In this document: positions 15,804 to 23,582 of the stretch, piece after piece
Layout: the number at the start of each line of letters is the position of its first letter
Position numbering within the stretch: the stretch's first letter is position 1
Source: Gemmataceae bacterium
GTDB lineage: Bacteria; Planctomycetota; Planctomycetia; Gemmatales; Gemmataceae
Length of the DNA stretch: 53,123 nucleotides
Reading direction: 5' to 3'
Assembly: GCA_019748295.1 (NCBI GenBank)
Contig: JAIEPT010000225.1
Span: forward strand, 1-53,123
Notes under the pieces: generated by a model
The model's database searches: none
What the model saw: the letters and a program-made list of their open reading frames with translations, nothing else
What the model was told of the DNA's origin: nothing
Made by a program: the position numbers and the translations under genes

Positions 15804-16601
15804 TCAAACGTGCGGTCGGTTGAGGCGACTCGAAGAACCGCCTCGACGGCGGAAAAGGGTCTGCCCAACGGGGGCGCCGAACCAGGAGCGGTACCTTTCA
15901 AGCGGTTCGAACCCCGCGTGATGCATGAGGCGACGCAAATCGTCGGCGGAAAGCGTTGGACCATCGTCCAATAGTGCGAACCCGCCGGGCGTTACCACGC
16001 GGCGGAGTTCCCGAATCGCGGGAACTGCCGTGCGGACATCGAAGTGATGGCCAAAGAGTCCGCTGGCATGAACAAGGTCCGTGCTGCGGTCCTTCAACGG
16101 CCGGCTGTCTGGCCAGCACAGGTGCTCATCAACCCCTTGGCAGACGAACGAAACTCGGGCGAGCGATCCATCGGAATGGAAGTAACGGCGACGGCGGGCG
16201 TGCGTCAACAACGGACGGGCACATTCGAAGGCGAGGAAAACGGAACCTTCAGGGCAGCATCGCGTCAACACGCGGGTCGAGGATCCGACGCCGCAACCGA
16301 GATCGACGACCAGCAGTGGTCGATTCGGAAGCCTATTCCGCAGAGCACGCGGGATCGTTCGCCAGTTCGCCCACTGCTGCCGGCCATTGATGGCCTCGAA
16401 CTCTTCTTCCGACATGGCCGCGTATGCCGCGGCCACGGCATCCGGATCGGTGGAGCGAAAGCGAATGCCCCGTCGGGCCAATGCCCATTCCGCACGCCAT
16501 TGACGCCAGCAGACGGCAAGCAGGTTGGCGGAGCCGCGACGATCGACTTTTTCCGCAGGCGCCAGCGTTGCGGGGAATACGAAAGCATCAATGCTCGACA
16601 T
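15804..16601 (-). CDS. Class I SAM-dependent methyltransferase
   Basis: This 265-residue protein has a Rossmann methyltransferase core. Motif I is LLVVDLGCGVGSSTRVL (residues 96-112), motif II region is FLAFECARPLL, and the post-motif region is RELRRVVTPGGFALLDDGPT. A ~90-residue helical N-terminal part, rich in Arg and Trp, precedes the core. The substrate is unknown; the pattern fits small-molecule methyltransferases. GGGAGAGG ends 2 nt before the ATG at 16601, which supports this start over one 11 codons upstream. The last ~50 bp contain the reading frame of the small downstream ORF. Confidence 0.8.
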   Translation of the reverse strand: MSSIDAFVFPATLAPAEKVDRRGSANLLAVCWRQWRAEWALARRGIRFRSTDPDAVAAAYAAMSEEEFEAINGRQQWANWRTIPRALRNRLPNRPLLVVDLGCGVGSSTRVLTRCCPEGSVFLAFECARPLLTHARRRRYFHSDGSLARVSFVCQGVDEHLCWPDSRPLKDRSTDLVHASGLFGHHFDVRTAVPAIRELRRVVTPGGFALLDDGPTLSADDLRRLMHHAGFEPLERYRSWFGAPVGQTLFRRRGGSSSRLNRPHV

Positions 16602-16672
16602 GGCCTCTCCCACTCTGGACTGATGGGAGGGCATTGAGCAAGGTTGGCGCCAATATTCGGACGTTTTGCAAC

Positions 16673-17908
16673 TTACCGCGACCAGCGGAACGCATGCAGC
16701 TTGTCGAGCGAACGGACGAAGACCTCGTCGCCGCTGACGGCGAGGTGGGCCCAGCTTGAAGTCTTGGTGACCTCGTGACGATCGATCAGGTCGAACTTTT
16801 CCGGCGTTGCCCGGAAGGAGAAGAGCATGCCTCGTTCATCGAGCGCGAGGATGCGGTCGCCGGAGGCAACCATGCTCCAGTATTGGCCGAAGCGCTCGCT
16901 CGTGTTCCACTTCGTCTCGCCGGTTTTCAGATCGATGCACGCAGCCGTCTGATTGCGAAGGTGGACGTAGGCGTGGCCGTCATGAATGATGGGGGACGAC
17001 ATGTAAGCTTGCAGCTTGTTCGTCCAAGCGGTCTCGACCTTGCCGTCGGCGCTTGGCCGATAGAGATACGACTTGGCCCCATAGGCGCTCGTGAAGATGC
17101 CGTCATTGAAGAGCACCGGCGTGAGGATGTTCATGCCGCGGAACGCGGGGATCTCTTGCGACCAGAGCTTGTCGCCCGATTCGGGATCGACTCCGACCAG
17201 TGCGGTTCGCGTCTGCACCAGCAACTGTCGTTTGCCGGCGAGGGTGGCGAATGAGGGGGAGGAGAACGCGCTTCCCATCATGGCGTCGCCCCCTTTGAGG
17301 ACATGCCACGCGAGCTTGCCGGTCTTCTTCTCGAGCTTCGCCAACCCCGAGCCGGCCTGCACGAAGACGTAATCGCCATCCAGCAGCGGCGAGCAGACGA
17401 AGCCGAACGCGGGGACAGGCGATTTCGTCTCCTTCACGAAATCGTAGCGCCATCGTTCCTTTCCGGTGGCCGCATCGAGACATACCAGCAGATCGCGAAT
17501 GCCGCCGACGAAAACCGATTCGCCGTCGCAGGCCGGCGTGGAGCGGATCCAGTCCCCATTCGCCTTGGCGAAGAAGGGAACGGATAGAGAGCCTTCCCAG
17601 GACGCTTCCCAGAGTTGCTTGCCCGTCTTGCGATCAAGCGCCCGCACGACCTCGACCTTGCGGTCCTTCGTTTCGCCGACGAAGACCTTGTCGCCCATTA
17701 CTAGCGGCCCGGGATAACCTGGGCCCAGCGGCTTCGTCCAGATTTCCTTGAAGTTGTCCGTTTTCAATCGCTCCGGCCAGCGACCGTTGCGGACGAATCC
17801 GTCGCGCGTCGGACCTCGCCATTGCGGCCAATCGGATTCCGCGATCTGCTGAGCGTATCCTACGGACGCGGCATGAAGCACGAGGAAAGCAGCAAGGAAT
17901 AGTCGCAT
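16673..17908 (-). CDS. Secreted PQQ-like beta-propeller (outer membrane biogenesis BamB-like repeat) protein
   Basis: This 411-residue protein has a signal peptide (LFLAAFLVLHAASVGYA) and the planctomycete opening SDWPQWRGPTRDGF. Repeated blades of the PQQ-like type follow, e.g. LVCLDAATGKERWRYDF, LAKLEKKTGKLAWHV, LVGVDPESGDKLWSQE and AACIDLKTGETKWN. Such eight-bladed propellers are scaffolds or sugar/PQQ-linked enzymes. No heme or clear PQQ ligand set is visible, so a scaffold or substrate-binding role is as likely as an enzymatic one. It acts outside the cytoplasm. Confidence 0.85.
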   Translation of the reverse strand: MRLFLAAFLVLHAASVGYAQQIAESDWPQWRGPTRDGFVRNGRWPERLKTDNFKEIWTKPLGPGYPGPLVMGDKVFVGETKDRKVEVVRALDRKTGKQLWEASWEGSLSVPFFAKANGDWIRSTPACDGESVFVGGIRDLLVCLDAATGKERWRYDFVKETKSPVPAFGFVCSPLLDGDYVFVQAGSGLAKLEKKTGKLAWHVLKGGDAMMGSAFSSPSFATLAGKRQLLVQTRTALVGVDPESGDKLWSQEIPAFRGMNILTPVLFNDGIFTSAYGAKSYLYRPSADGKVETAWTNKLQAYMSSPIIHDGHAYVHLRNQTAACIDLKTGETKWNTSERFGQYWSMVASGDRILALDERGMLFSFRATPEKFDLIDRHEVTKTSSWAHLAVSGDEVFVRSLDKLHAFRWSR

Positions 17909-18034
17909 GAACGGAACCTCCGAAATGTTTCGCCATTCATAGTCGCCGCCTAGGCGTTTTCCATGCCTAGATCGAAAAAGGAAGGCAGACCTGAGTCTGC
18001 CCTCCTCGTTGCCAACAACACCCGCCCTAGACGA

Positions 18035-19699
18035 TTACTGCGTCAACAACTTCTGGTACAGCTTGCCGATCTCTTCGATCACCTCGACCGGAACCAGAAG
18101 TTGAATCTCCGTCGTGGTCGCGGTCGCTCGGCCCGCGATGCCGATCGGCGGGGTTTGACCCACGGCGGGAATCGGCAGTTCTTGACCGAAATCCTTGGCG
18201 ACGGCACGCACCAGTTCCGCGGTCTCCTTCGGGCTCCACAGGATCGTGAAGAACGGATCGGCAACCAGGTTCTTCAGCGTCTTTTCGTTGATGCCCTCCG
18301 TGCGAAGTTGCTTCTCCGACGCGAAGCTTTCGACGATCCCCTTCATCTTGGACGCCGGCAGGTAGCTGAAGATCACGGTCTGCGGATCGGCCGCCGCCAT
18401 CGTGACCGTCATCTTCGTTCCGGACCCGAACATTTTTTCCAGCATCATCTCGGCATTCGGATCGTTGTTGCCTTGAAGGACCGCCTTCATATCCATCGTC
18501 ACTTCGACTGCGTCTTTGCCGGCAACCTTCACTGGCTTCGCTTCGCCCTGCGTCTTCATGATCTTGTCGAGTTTCTTCACCGACTCGGAATAGCGCTTGA
18601 GATAGTCGGCCGAGTCCTTGACCCGCATGACGCCGACCGTGGCTCCAAAGAGCGGCTCACCTTGTTTCGGCATCCGCAACGCGATACTCATGGTGTCCAT
18701 GCCGGACATCATGTCGACATAAGTTTGTTGAAGTTCTTTCGCTTCGGCGTCGCTGAGCTTGTAGGCTTCCTTGCTGGCCTCGAGGCTGAAACCCATCAGC
18801 GACTTCATCGTGTCCGGCGAAAACATGCCGCCGAAGGCAAACACATAAGGTCCGGCGGGAAGGCCCGCGAGCGGATGTTCTTTCGTGCGTTGCTTGCCCC
18901 AGGCGGCGAAGCGGCCCTTTTCGCTGTAGCCCACATGCACCGTGGCGCCGGCATTCAGCGCCTCGTCGATGCGGACGCCCAAAGCGGCGTGGGTCATCTC
19001 TTCGCCCGCCGACTTGGCGAAACTCCGGGCCCAATCCAGTTGCGCCTTGACGACCTTGGCCTGCTCTTCCGGCACGCCGGGCAGTTCATCGGGGATTTTC
19101 TCGACCGCCATCTTCGCGCCGAACTTCAGCGTCTTTTCGAGCACGACGACCGCGAAGTCCTGCGTCTTCAGCCATCCTTCGACGGCGGAAATCTTGCTGG
19201 TCACGTTCTTGTCGTTCTTAAGAACCTTGACGAGAAGATGCTGATGTTGAGCTGGAGTCGCGAAGGCGTAGTTCCCCTTCTTGGCGACCAGCATTTCCTT
19301 GCCGCCGACGATCTGGAAGGAACTGACGCCGCCTTCGGTTTCCTTGGCCTTCACGGAGGCAAGCAATTCCTTGTAGTCGGTCACCGGAATGATGGCCATG
19401 GCCCCGGGAGCTTCGCCGTCCCCTACATACGCCGCCAACGCGGCGGAACCATGGACGTCCACGCCCTTGCCGATGCCGAGCATCTTGCCGGCGAGATCGA
19501 GGAAGCTGACGGCAGGCGCATTCAGCTTTTGAGCCAGCGCGGAGGCCTTCTTGTCGAGGTCGCTCAATTTGGCGACCACGGCGAAGGCGTCGGCGTCGTC
19601 GGGCACGGCTTTCAGCACGTCGATCGCCTGTCCGCGAACCGAGGCGGCGGCCGCGGCGACCCACAGCAGGGTCCACATCCACATTCGTTCGAATTTCAT
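18035..19699 (-). CDS. Secreted protein of unknown function, 554 residues
   Basis: A signal peptide (MWTLLWVAAAAASVRG) is followed by a Lys-rich, Met-rich mature protein of mixed alpha/beta content. Segments such as FAVVAKLSDLDKKASALAQK, PGAMAIIPVTDYKELLASVK and GATVGVMRVKDSADYLKRY recall planctomycete DUF3352-like secreted proteins (memory, weak). No catalytic site is apparent. The start is supported by a GAGAG about 10 nt upstream. It may share ancestry with 13896-14903. It shares its strand with the PQQ-like gene downstream, but 126 bp separate them. Confidence 0.8.
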   Translation of the reverse strand: MKFERMWMWTLLWVAAAAASVRGQAIDVLKAVPDDADAFAVVAKLSDLDKKASALAQKLNAPAVSFLDLAGKMLGIGKGVDVHGSAALAAYVGDGEAPGAMAIIPVTDYKELLASVKAKETEGGVSSFQIVGGKEMLVAKKGNYAFATPAQHQHLLVKVLKNDKNVTSKISAVEGWLKTQDFAVVVLEKTLKFGAKMAVEKIPDELPGVPEEQAKVVKAQLDWARSFAKSAGEEMTHAALGVRIDEALNAGATVHVGYSEKGRFAAWGKQRTKEHPLAGLPAGPYVFAFGGMFSPDTMKSLMGFSLEASKEAYKLSDAEAKELQQTYVDMMSGMDTMSIALRMPKQGEPLFGATVGVMRVKDSADYLKRYSESVKKLDKIMKTQGEAKPVKVAGKDAVEVTMDMKAVLQGNNDPNAEMMLEKMFGSGTKMTVTMAAADPQTVIFSYLPASKMKGIVESFASEKQLRTEGINEKTLKNLVADPFFTILWSPKETAELVRAVAKDFGQELPIPAVGQTPPIGIAGRATATTTEIQLLVPVEVIEEIGKLYQKLLTQ

Positions 19700-19790
19700 G
19701 AGTTGCTTCTCTCAACGAGGATCGGGTTTCGCCATATGGGGGAAACATCGGAATTGTAGGCGGCCGACGAACGTTCGCCAGGCGAAACGG

Positions 19791-22097
19791 TCACGCGCCG
19801 CGAGATGCGACGCCATCGAGTAATTCGCGGACGAAGGTGGAAAGTTTCGCGGCGCTGAATGGTTTTTGCAGAAAATTCGTCTCCGCCTTCAGGACGCCGT
19901 GGCGAAATACCGCGTCGTCCGCGTATCCGCTCATGAACAGAATCTTCATTTCAGGCCGATGCGGCCGCAACCAGTCCGCCAGTTGTCGGCCGCTCACCCG
20001 CGGCATCACGACGTCGGTCAGCAGAAGGTGGATCGTGCCGTGATATTGCTGCGAAACGCCGATCGCATCGGCCCCGTCGCGTGCTTCGAGAACGGTATAG
20101 CCGCACGCTCGCAACGCCTGGGCCGCCATGGCGCGGACGCCGTCTTCGTCCTCGGCGAGCAGGATGGTCTCGGAGCCCGTTCGCGTGGGCGGCAAGTCGA
20201 GGCTAGGACTTTTAGTAACCGCCCGTTCATCGACGCGGGGAAGCAGGATGCGGAAGGTGGTGCCCCGTCCTACGGTACTTTCGACCGCGATGTGCCCGCC
20301 GCTTTGGCGAATGGAGCCGTAGACCATCGCCAGCCCAAGCCCGGTCCCCTTCCCTTGCTCTTTCGTGGTGAAGAACGGCTCGAAGACGTGGGACTTCGCG
20401 GCCTCATCCATGCCGGTCCCCGTATCGCTGACCGTCAACATGACGTATTCGCCCGGCACGACTTCCGCGTGCGTCCGGGCGAAGGTGTCGTCCACCGTCG
20501 AGTTCTTGGTTTCCAGACAGAGCTTGCCGCCCGTCGGCATCGCGTCGCGAGCATTGACGGCAAGATTGAGCAGCACCTGCGAAAACAGCGGCGGATCGGC
20601 GCGGACGGTTCCCAAATCATTCGCAATTTCGACTATCAACTCGATGTCGTCACCGATCAGACGGCGAAGCAGCTCTTCCGACTCTCGAATCAACTTGTTG
20701 AGGTTCACCGGTTGCGGCGCGAGGATCTGCTTGCGGCTGAACGCGAGCAATTGCCGCGTCAGCGCCGTTGCCCGTTCGGAGGCCTTGTTCATTTCGCGCA
20801 CCATTTCATGCGCGAATTCGTGAGGCGGCAGCTGGCGAATCAGCATCTCGCCATAACCGCCGATCACCGTCAGCAGGTTGTTGAAGTCATGAGCGATCCC
20901 GCCCGCGAGACGGCCGACCGCCTCCATCTTCTGCGATTGCCGAAGTTGCTCCTCGAGATGCCGGCGCTCGGTGGCGTCGCGCAGAATCAGCAGATGCTGA
21001 CCCGGAAGGAAGTTCGCAGTCGCCACGAACTCGACGTCGCGAGGCGGTTGCTTTCCACGCTTGATCCGCCATTCGCCCGACATGCGCCCCTGTCCCAAGA
21101 ACAAGGCCCACGTGCCGGCGAGGTCTTCCCCTCCTTCAATCGAATCCGCAATCGCGCGGCCGCCAAGCTGATCGCTCGGCATATCGAACAGGAGGCAGGC
21201 TGCGGGATTGACGTCGCATATCCGGGCTTTGTCGTCCGCGATCAGCAACGCATCGCGGGCCCCCTCGAAGAGCGCACTTAGTTGCCGTTCGCGTTCCTGA
21301 AGGATTTCGTCCGCTCGCTTTCGATCCGTGATGTTGCGAACGCTGCCGACGATCGCCCCCGCATGCCCATCGTTCGCGGCGACCTGCACGCGGCTGTCGC
21401 TGAGCCAGCGATACTCGCCGTCCCGATGGCGAGCGCGATACTCCACGACCGAAGCAAAACGTTTCTCGACCCGTCCGGCCTGCAAATGCTCCAAGTGCTC
21501 TTGGAGGACGAGAATGTCGGCCGGGTGCAACAGCGAGACCATGAAGCCGAGTCCGCCGGCGACCAGATCCTCCGCTTCGTATCCCAGAATGTCGCGGCAA
21601 GCGGGGCTCACGTAGTCGTACGTCTGCGAGCCCAGATTGAGCCGATAAATCATATCTCGCGACGATTCGAGTACGGAGCGAAAGCGCTGCTCGCTTTCGC
21701 GCAAATTCTGCTCGGCGCCGCGCAATCTCAGAAGCGCGTTGACGTGTGCCAGCAATTCCCGCGGCTGCACCGGCTTCGTGAGATAGAGGTCCGCGCCCCC
21801 TTCCAGACCGCGGACGCGATCGTCGCTGCTGACGAAATGGCCCGAAAGCTGAATGACGGGAATCGTGGACGCAGAAGAATTCGTCTTGATCGCACTGCAA
21901 ACGTCGTGGCCGCTCATATCCGGCAGGCCGATGTCCAACAGCACCAGGTCGACGCCTTGCGCGACAAGCCGCAGGCCTTCCGTTCCGGTTCCGGCTTCCA
22001 TGACGGAGAACCCTTCGGATTGAAGGATCCAACTCAGGCTAAGCCGATTGTCCGGATCGTCGTCGATAAGGAGGATGGCGCCGCGAGTCCCTCGCAT
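19791..22097 (-). CDS. Hybrid sensor histidine kinase/response regulator (REC-PAS-PAS-HisKA-HATPase-REC)
   Basis: This 768-residue soluble protein has a receiver at ~7-122 with phosphoacceptor Asp55 (LVLLDIGLPDMSG) and two PAS domains at ~140-380 (YDYVSPACRDILGYEAEDL; RICDVNPAACLLFDMPSDQL). HisKA follows with His403 (GGIAHDFNNLL), then a HATPase with N box LLNLAVNARDAMP and G boxes DTGTGMD and KGTGLGLAMVYG. A C-terminal receiver has Asp695 (LLLTDVVMPRVSG). No membrane segment exists, so it senses an internal signal or a partner. GGAG about 8 nt upstream marks the ATG at 22097. No separate response regulator lies nearby, so output may be by phosphotransfer elsewhere. Confidence 0.93.
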   Translation of the reverse strand: MRGTRGAILLIDDDPDNRLSLSWILQSEGFSVMEAGTGTEGLRLVAQGVDLVLLDIGLPDMSGHDVCSAIKTNSSASTIPVIQLSGHFVSSDDRVRGLEGGADLYLTKPVQPRELLAHVNALLRLRGAEQNLRESEQRFRSVLESSRDMIYRLNLGSQTYDYVSPACRDILGYEAEDLVAGGLGFMVSLLHPADILVLQEHLEHLQAGRVEKRFASVVEYRARHRDGEYRWLSDSRVQVAANDGHAGAIVGSVRNITDRKRADEILQERERQLSALFEGARDALLIADDKARICDVNPAACLLFDMPSDQLGGRAIADSIEGGEDLAGTWALFLGQGRMSGEWRIKRGKQPPRDVEFVATANFLPGQHLLILRDATERRHLEEQLRQSQKMEAVGRLAGGIAHDFNNLLTVIGGYGEMLIRQLPPHEFAHEMVREMNKASERATALTRQLLAFSRKQILAPQPVNLNKLIRESEELLRRLIGDDIELIVEIANDLGTVRADPPLFSQVLLNLAVNARDAMPTGGKLCLETKNSTVDDTFARTHAEVVPGEYVMLTVSDTGTGMDEAAKSHVFEPFFTTKEQGKGTGLGLAMVYGSIRQSGGHIAVESTVGRGTTFRILLPRVDERAVTKSPSLDLPPTRTGSETILLAEDEDGVRAMAAQALRACGYTVLEARDGADAIGVSQQYHGTIHLLLTDVVMPRVSGRQLADWLRPHRPEMKILFMSGYADDAVFRHGVLKAETNFLQKPFSAAKLSTFVRELLDGVASRGA

Positions 22098-22181
22098 TCC
22101 AGGCTCCGGGCGAAAGCTGCTGCGTCTGGCGGTATAATCGTGCCGCGCGTATTCGAGCAAGCGGCTTCCTGCCTGGTCGTC

Positions 22182-22227
22182 ATGGGAACGCCCGCCACGA
22201 TGGGAACGCCCCCCAACGATGGGAACG
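22182..22227. repeat. Triple direct repeat ATGGGAACG upstream of the hybrid kinase
   Basis: ATGGGAACG occurs at 22182, 22200 and 22219, with 18- and 19-bp spacing. The spacing is close to two helical turns. It lies in the 273-bp region upstream of the kinase gene, which has no gene of its own. It could be an operator array or a chance low-complexity tract. Confidence 0.6.
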
Positions 22228-22370
22228 AACCGTACAACCCGCCAGGGTTGAATGCAAATCATGTGCCGCTATTGCATTAGCCGCTAAATCGCCCATTCGT
22301 TCTGAAGACTTTGGCTCAATGCCAGAGAACGCTTGCCATGCGTGCTGCCCAGCAAATGCCGCATCTCCAA

Positions 22371-22712
22371 TTACGACCCGGTGTACGCCGTCGACGACCG
22401 CGATGCGGCGACGATGGCTTCCGCCGACTGCTGCACCGCGCTTTGCGAACTTTGTCCGCGCACCGAAAGCAGCGAGGTCGGCGTTCCCGCTCCGTAGCCG
22501 CGCATCGGGTTGTTCCAAACGATCTGCCCCGTGAGCGGATCGAGGCAATAGATGTAGCCGTTGGTCGAGACGATCAATCGATCGCCGTCCAGCAGCAGCG
22601 TGACGTAGCCGGATTTCATTTCGTTGTTGGACCAAACGATTTCGCCCGAATCGCGATCAAGGGCCACGCAGTAGCCGTTCAGGCCGATAAAAACCAGCTG
22701 GTCGATGGTCAT
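22371..22712 (-). CDS. Small PQQ-like beta-propeller repeat protein
   Basis: This 113-residue protein begins MTIDQLVFIGLNGYCVALDR. Two PQQ-like blades are visible: GYCVALDRDSGEIVWSNNE and GYIYCLDPLTGQIVWNN. There is no signal peptide. A Ser/Gln/Ala-rich tail follows (SVRGQSSQSAVQQSAEA). Two blades cannot close a propeller, so it may oligomerise or be a fragment of an ancestral propeller. AGGAGA lies 7 nt before the ATG at 22712, which rules out a longer upstream start. The function is unknown. Confidence 0.8.
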   Translation of the reverse strand: MTIDQLVFIGLNGYCVALDRDSGEIVWSNNEMKSGYVTLLLDGDRLIVSTNGYIYCLDPLTGQIVWNNPMRGYGAGTPTSLLSVRGQSSQSAVQQSAEAIVAASRSSTAYTGS

Positions 22713-22926
22713 TGCATGTCTCCTGAAGAGGTGCCTGCTGGGTAGTTCGCTCGCCACGGCCTTGCATTGGAAGTCGGAAACATCGTAACGTGCGGCAATC
22801 GGCGGGCAAAACGAATACACTCACATCACCTTGTTCGGCAGGCATCCGTTTCGGCGGGCGCCAAAAGAGACCGTCGGCGGAACACGTCCAAACTTTTTGC
22901 TCGGCATCTCGTCTTTTCGGTGGCGT

Positions 22927-23481
22927 ATGACCCAGCAGGTCCCAGCCCGGGTGGCGTCCGTTGATTCGAACGGCGAGACGCATGCGTCTTCGGCTGAGGA
23001 CTTGGTGCGTCTGTTCAACGACTTGCGCGATGAACTGATCGGCACGCTGACCTATGTGCTGGGAAACCGCGAGGACGCTCGCGACGCGGCCCAGGAATCC
23101 TTTGTGAAGTGCTGGAACGCTCGGGAGCAAGTGCCGGGCGTGGCCAATCTCAAGGCCTGGATTTTCCGCGTCTGCTTCAACACGGCCAAGGACATGCAAC
23201 GCAGCGCCTGGCATCGCCGGGCCAAGCCTTTGCAAGCGGAGCAGCACGTCATGGTCGCACGGGAGTCTGCACCCATGGTCGCACTCGAACGAACGGAATC
23301 GCTCGAACGCCTTCGCGTCGCCATCCTCGATCTTCGCGAGGAGGAGAAGGAGGTCTTTCTCCTGCGGCAGAACGGCGACTTGACCTACGACGAAATCGCG
23401 CTCATGCGCGGCTGTCCGGTAAGCACGATCAAAACGCAAATGCGCGCCGCCATCGAGAAACTGCGGCGCGTGCTGAATTAG
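22927..23481 (+). CDS. ECF-type RNA polymerase sigma factor
   Basis: This 185-residue protein has sigma region 2 (LIGTLTYVLGNREDARDAAQ, then ESFVKCWN and LKAWIFRVCFNTAKDMQR) and region 4 (LREEEKEVFLLRQNGDLTYD, then EIALMRGCPVSTIKTQMRAA). It would direct RNA polymerase to stress or envelope promoters. The next gene, 102 bp downstream on the same strand, begins with an anti-sigma zinc-finger domain, the usual partner. The ATG at 22927 gives the standard ECF length; an in-frame ATG 32 codons upstream is less likely. A palindrome at 23480-23559 separates the two genes. Confidence 0.93.
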   Translation: MTQQVPARVASVDSNGETHASSAEDLVRLFNDLRDELIGTLTYVLGNREDARDAAQESFVKCWNAREQVPGVANLKAWIFRVCFNTAKDMQRSAWHRRAKPLQAEQHVMVARESAPMVALERTESLERLRVAILDLREEEKEVFLLRQNGDLTYDEIALMRGCPVSTIKTQMRAAIEKLRRVLN

Positions 23482-23559
23482 CTTTCAGCGGTCAGCAATC
23501 AGCGGTCAGCTCGGCAATGACGGCACTCGTCTCTTGCTGAGAGCTCACCGCTGAAAGCT
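23480..23559. repeat. R9 inverted repeat between sigma and anti-sigma/A2M genes
   Basis: Left arm AGCTTTCAGCGGTCAGC and right arm GCTCACCGCTGAAAGCT pair over 17 bp with one mismatch. The loop holds a second CAGCGGTCAGC. The left arm overlaps the sigma stop codon (TAG) by two bases. It may attenuate read-through into the next gene. Confidence 0.75.
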
Positions 23560-23582
23560 GACGGCTATAAGGGGGAATGTCG

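Noticed and set aside
17963..19759. A 598-codon plus-strand open frame opposite the secreted protein at 18035-19699
   Set aside because: His/Arg-rich low-information translation. The minus strand has a signal peptide and a better start.
22182..22227. The triple ATGGGAACG as a CRISPR array
   Set aside because: Units of 9 bp with 9-10-bp gaps are far too short for CRISPR repeats and spacers.
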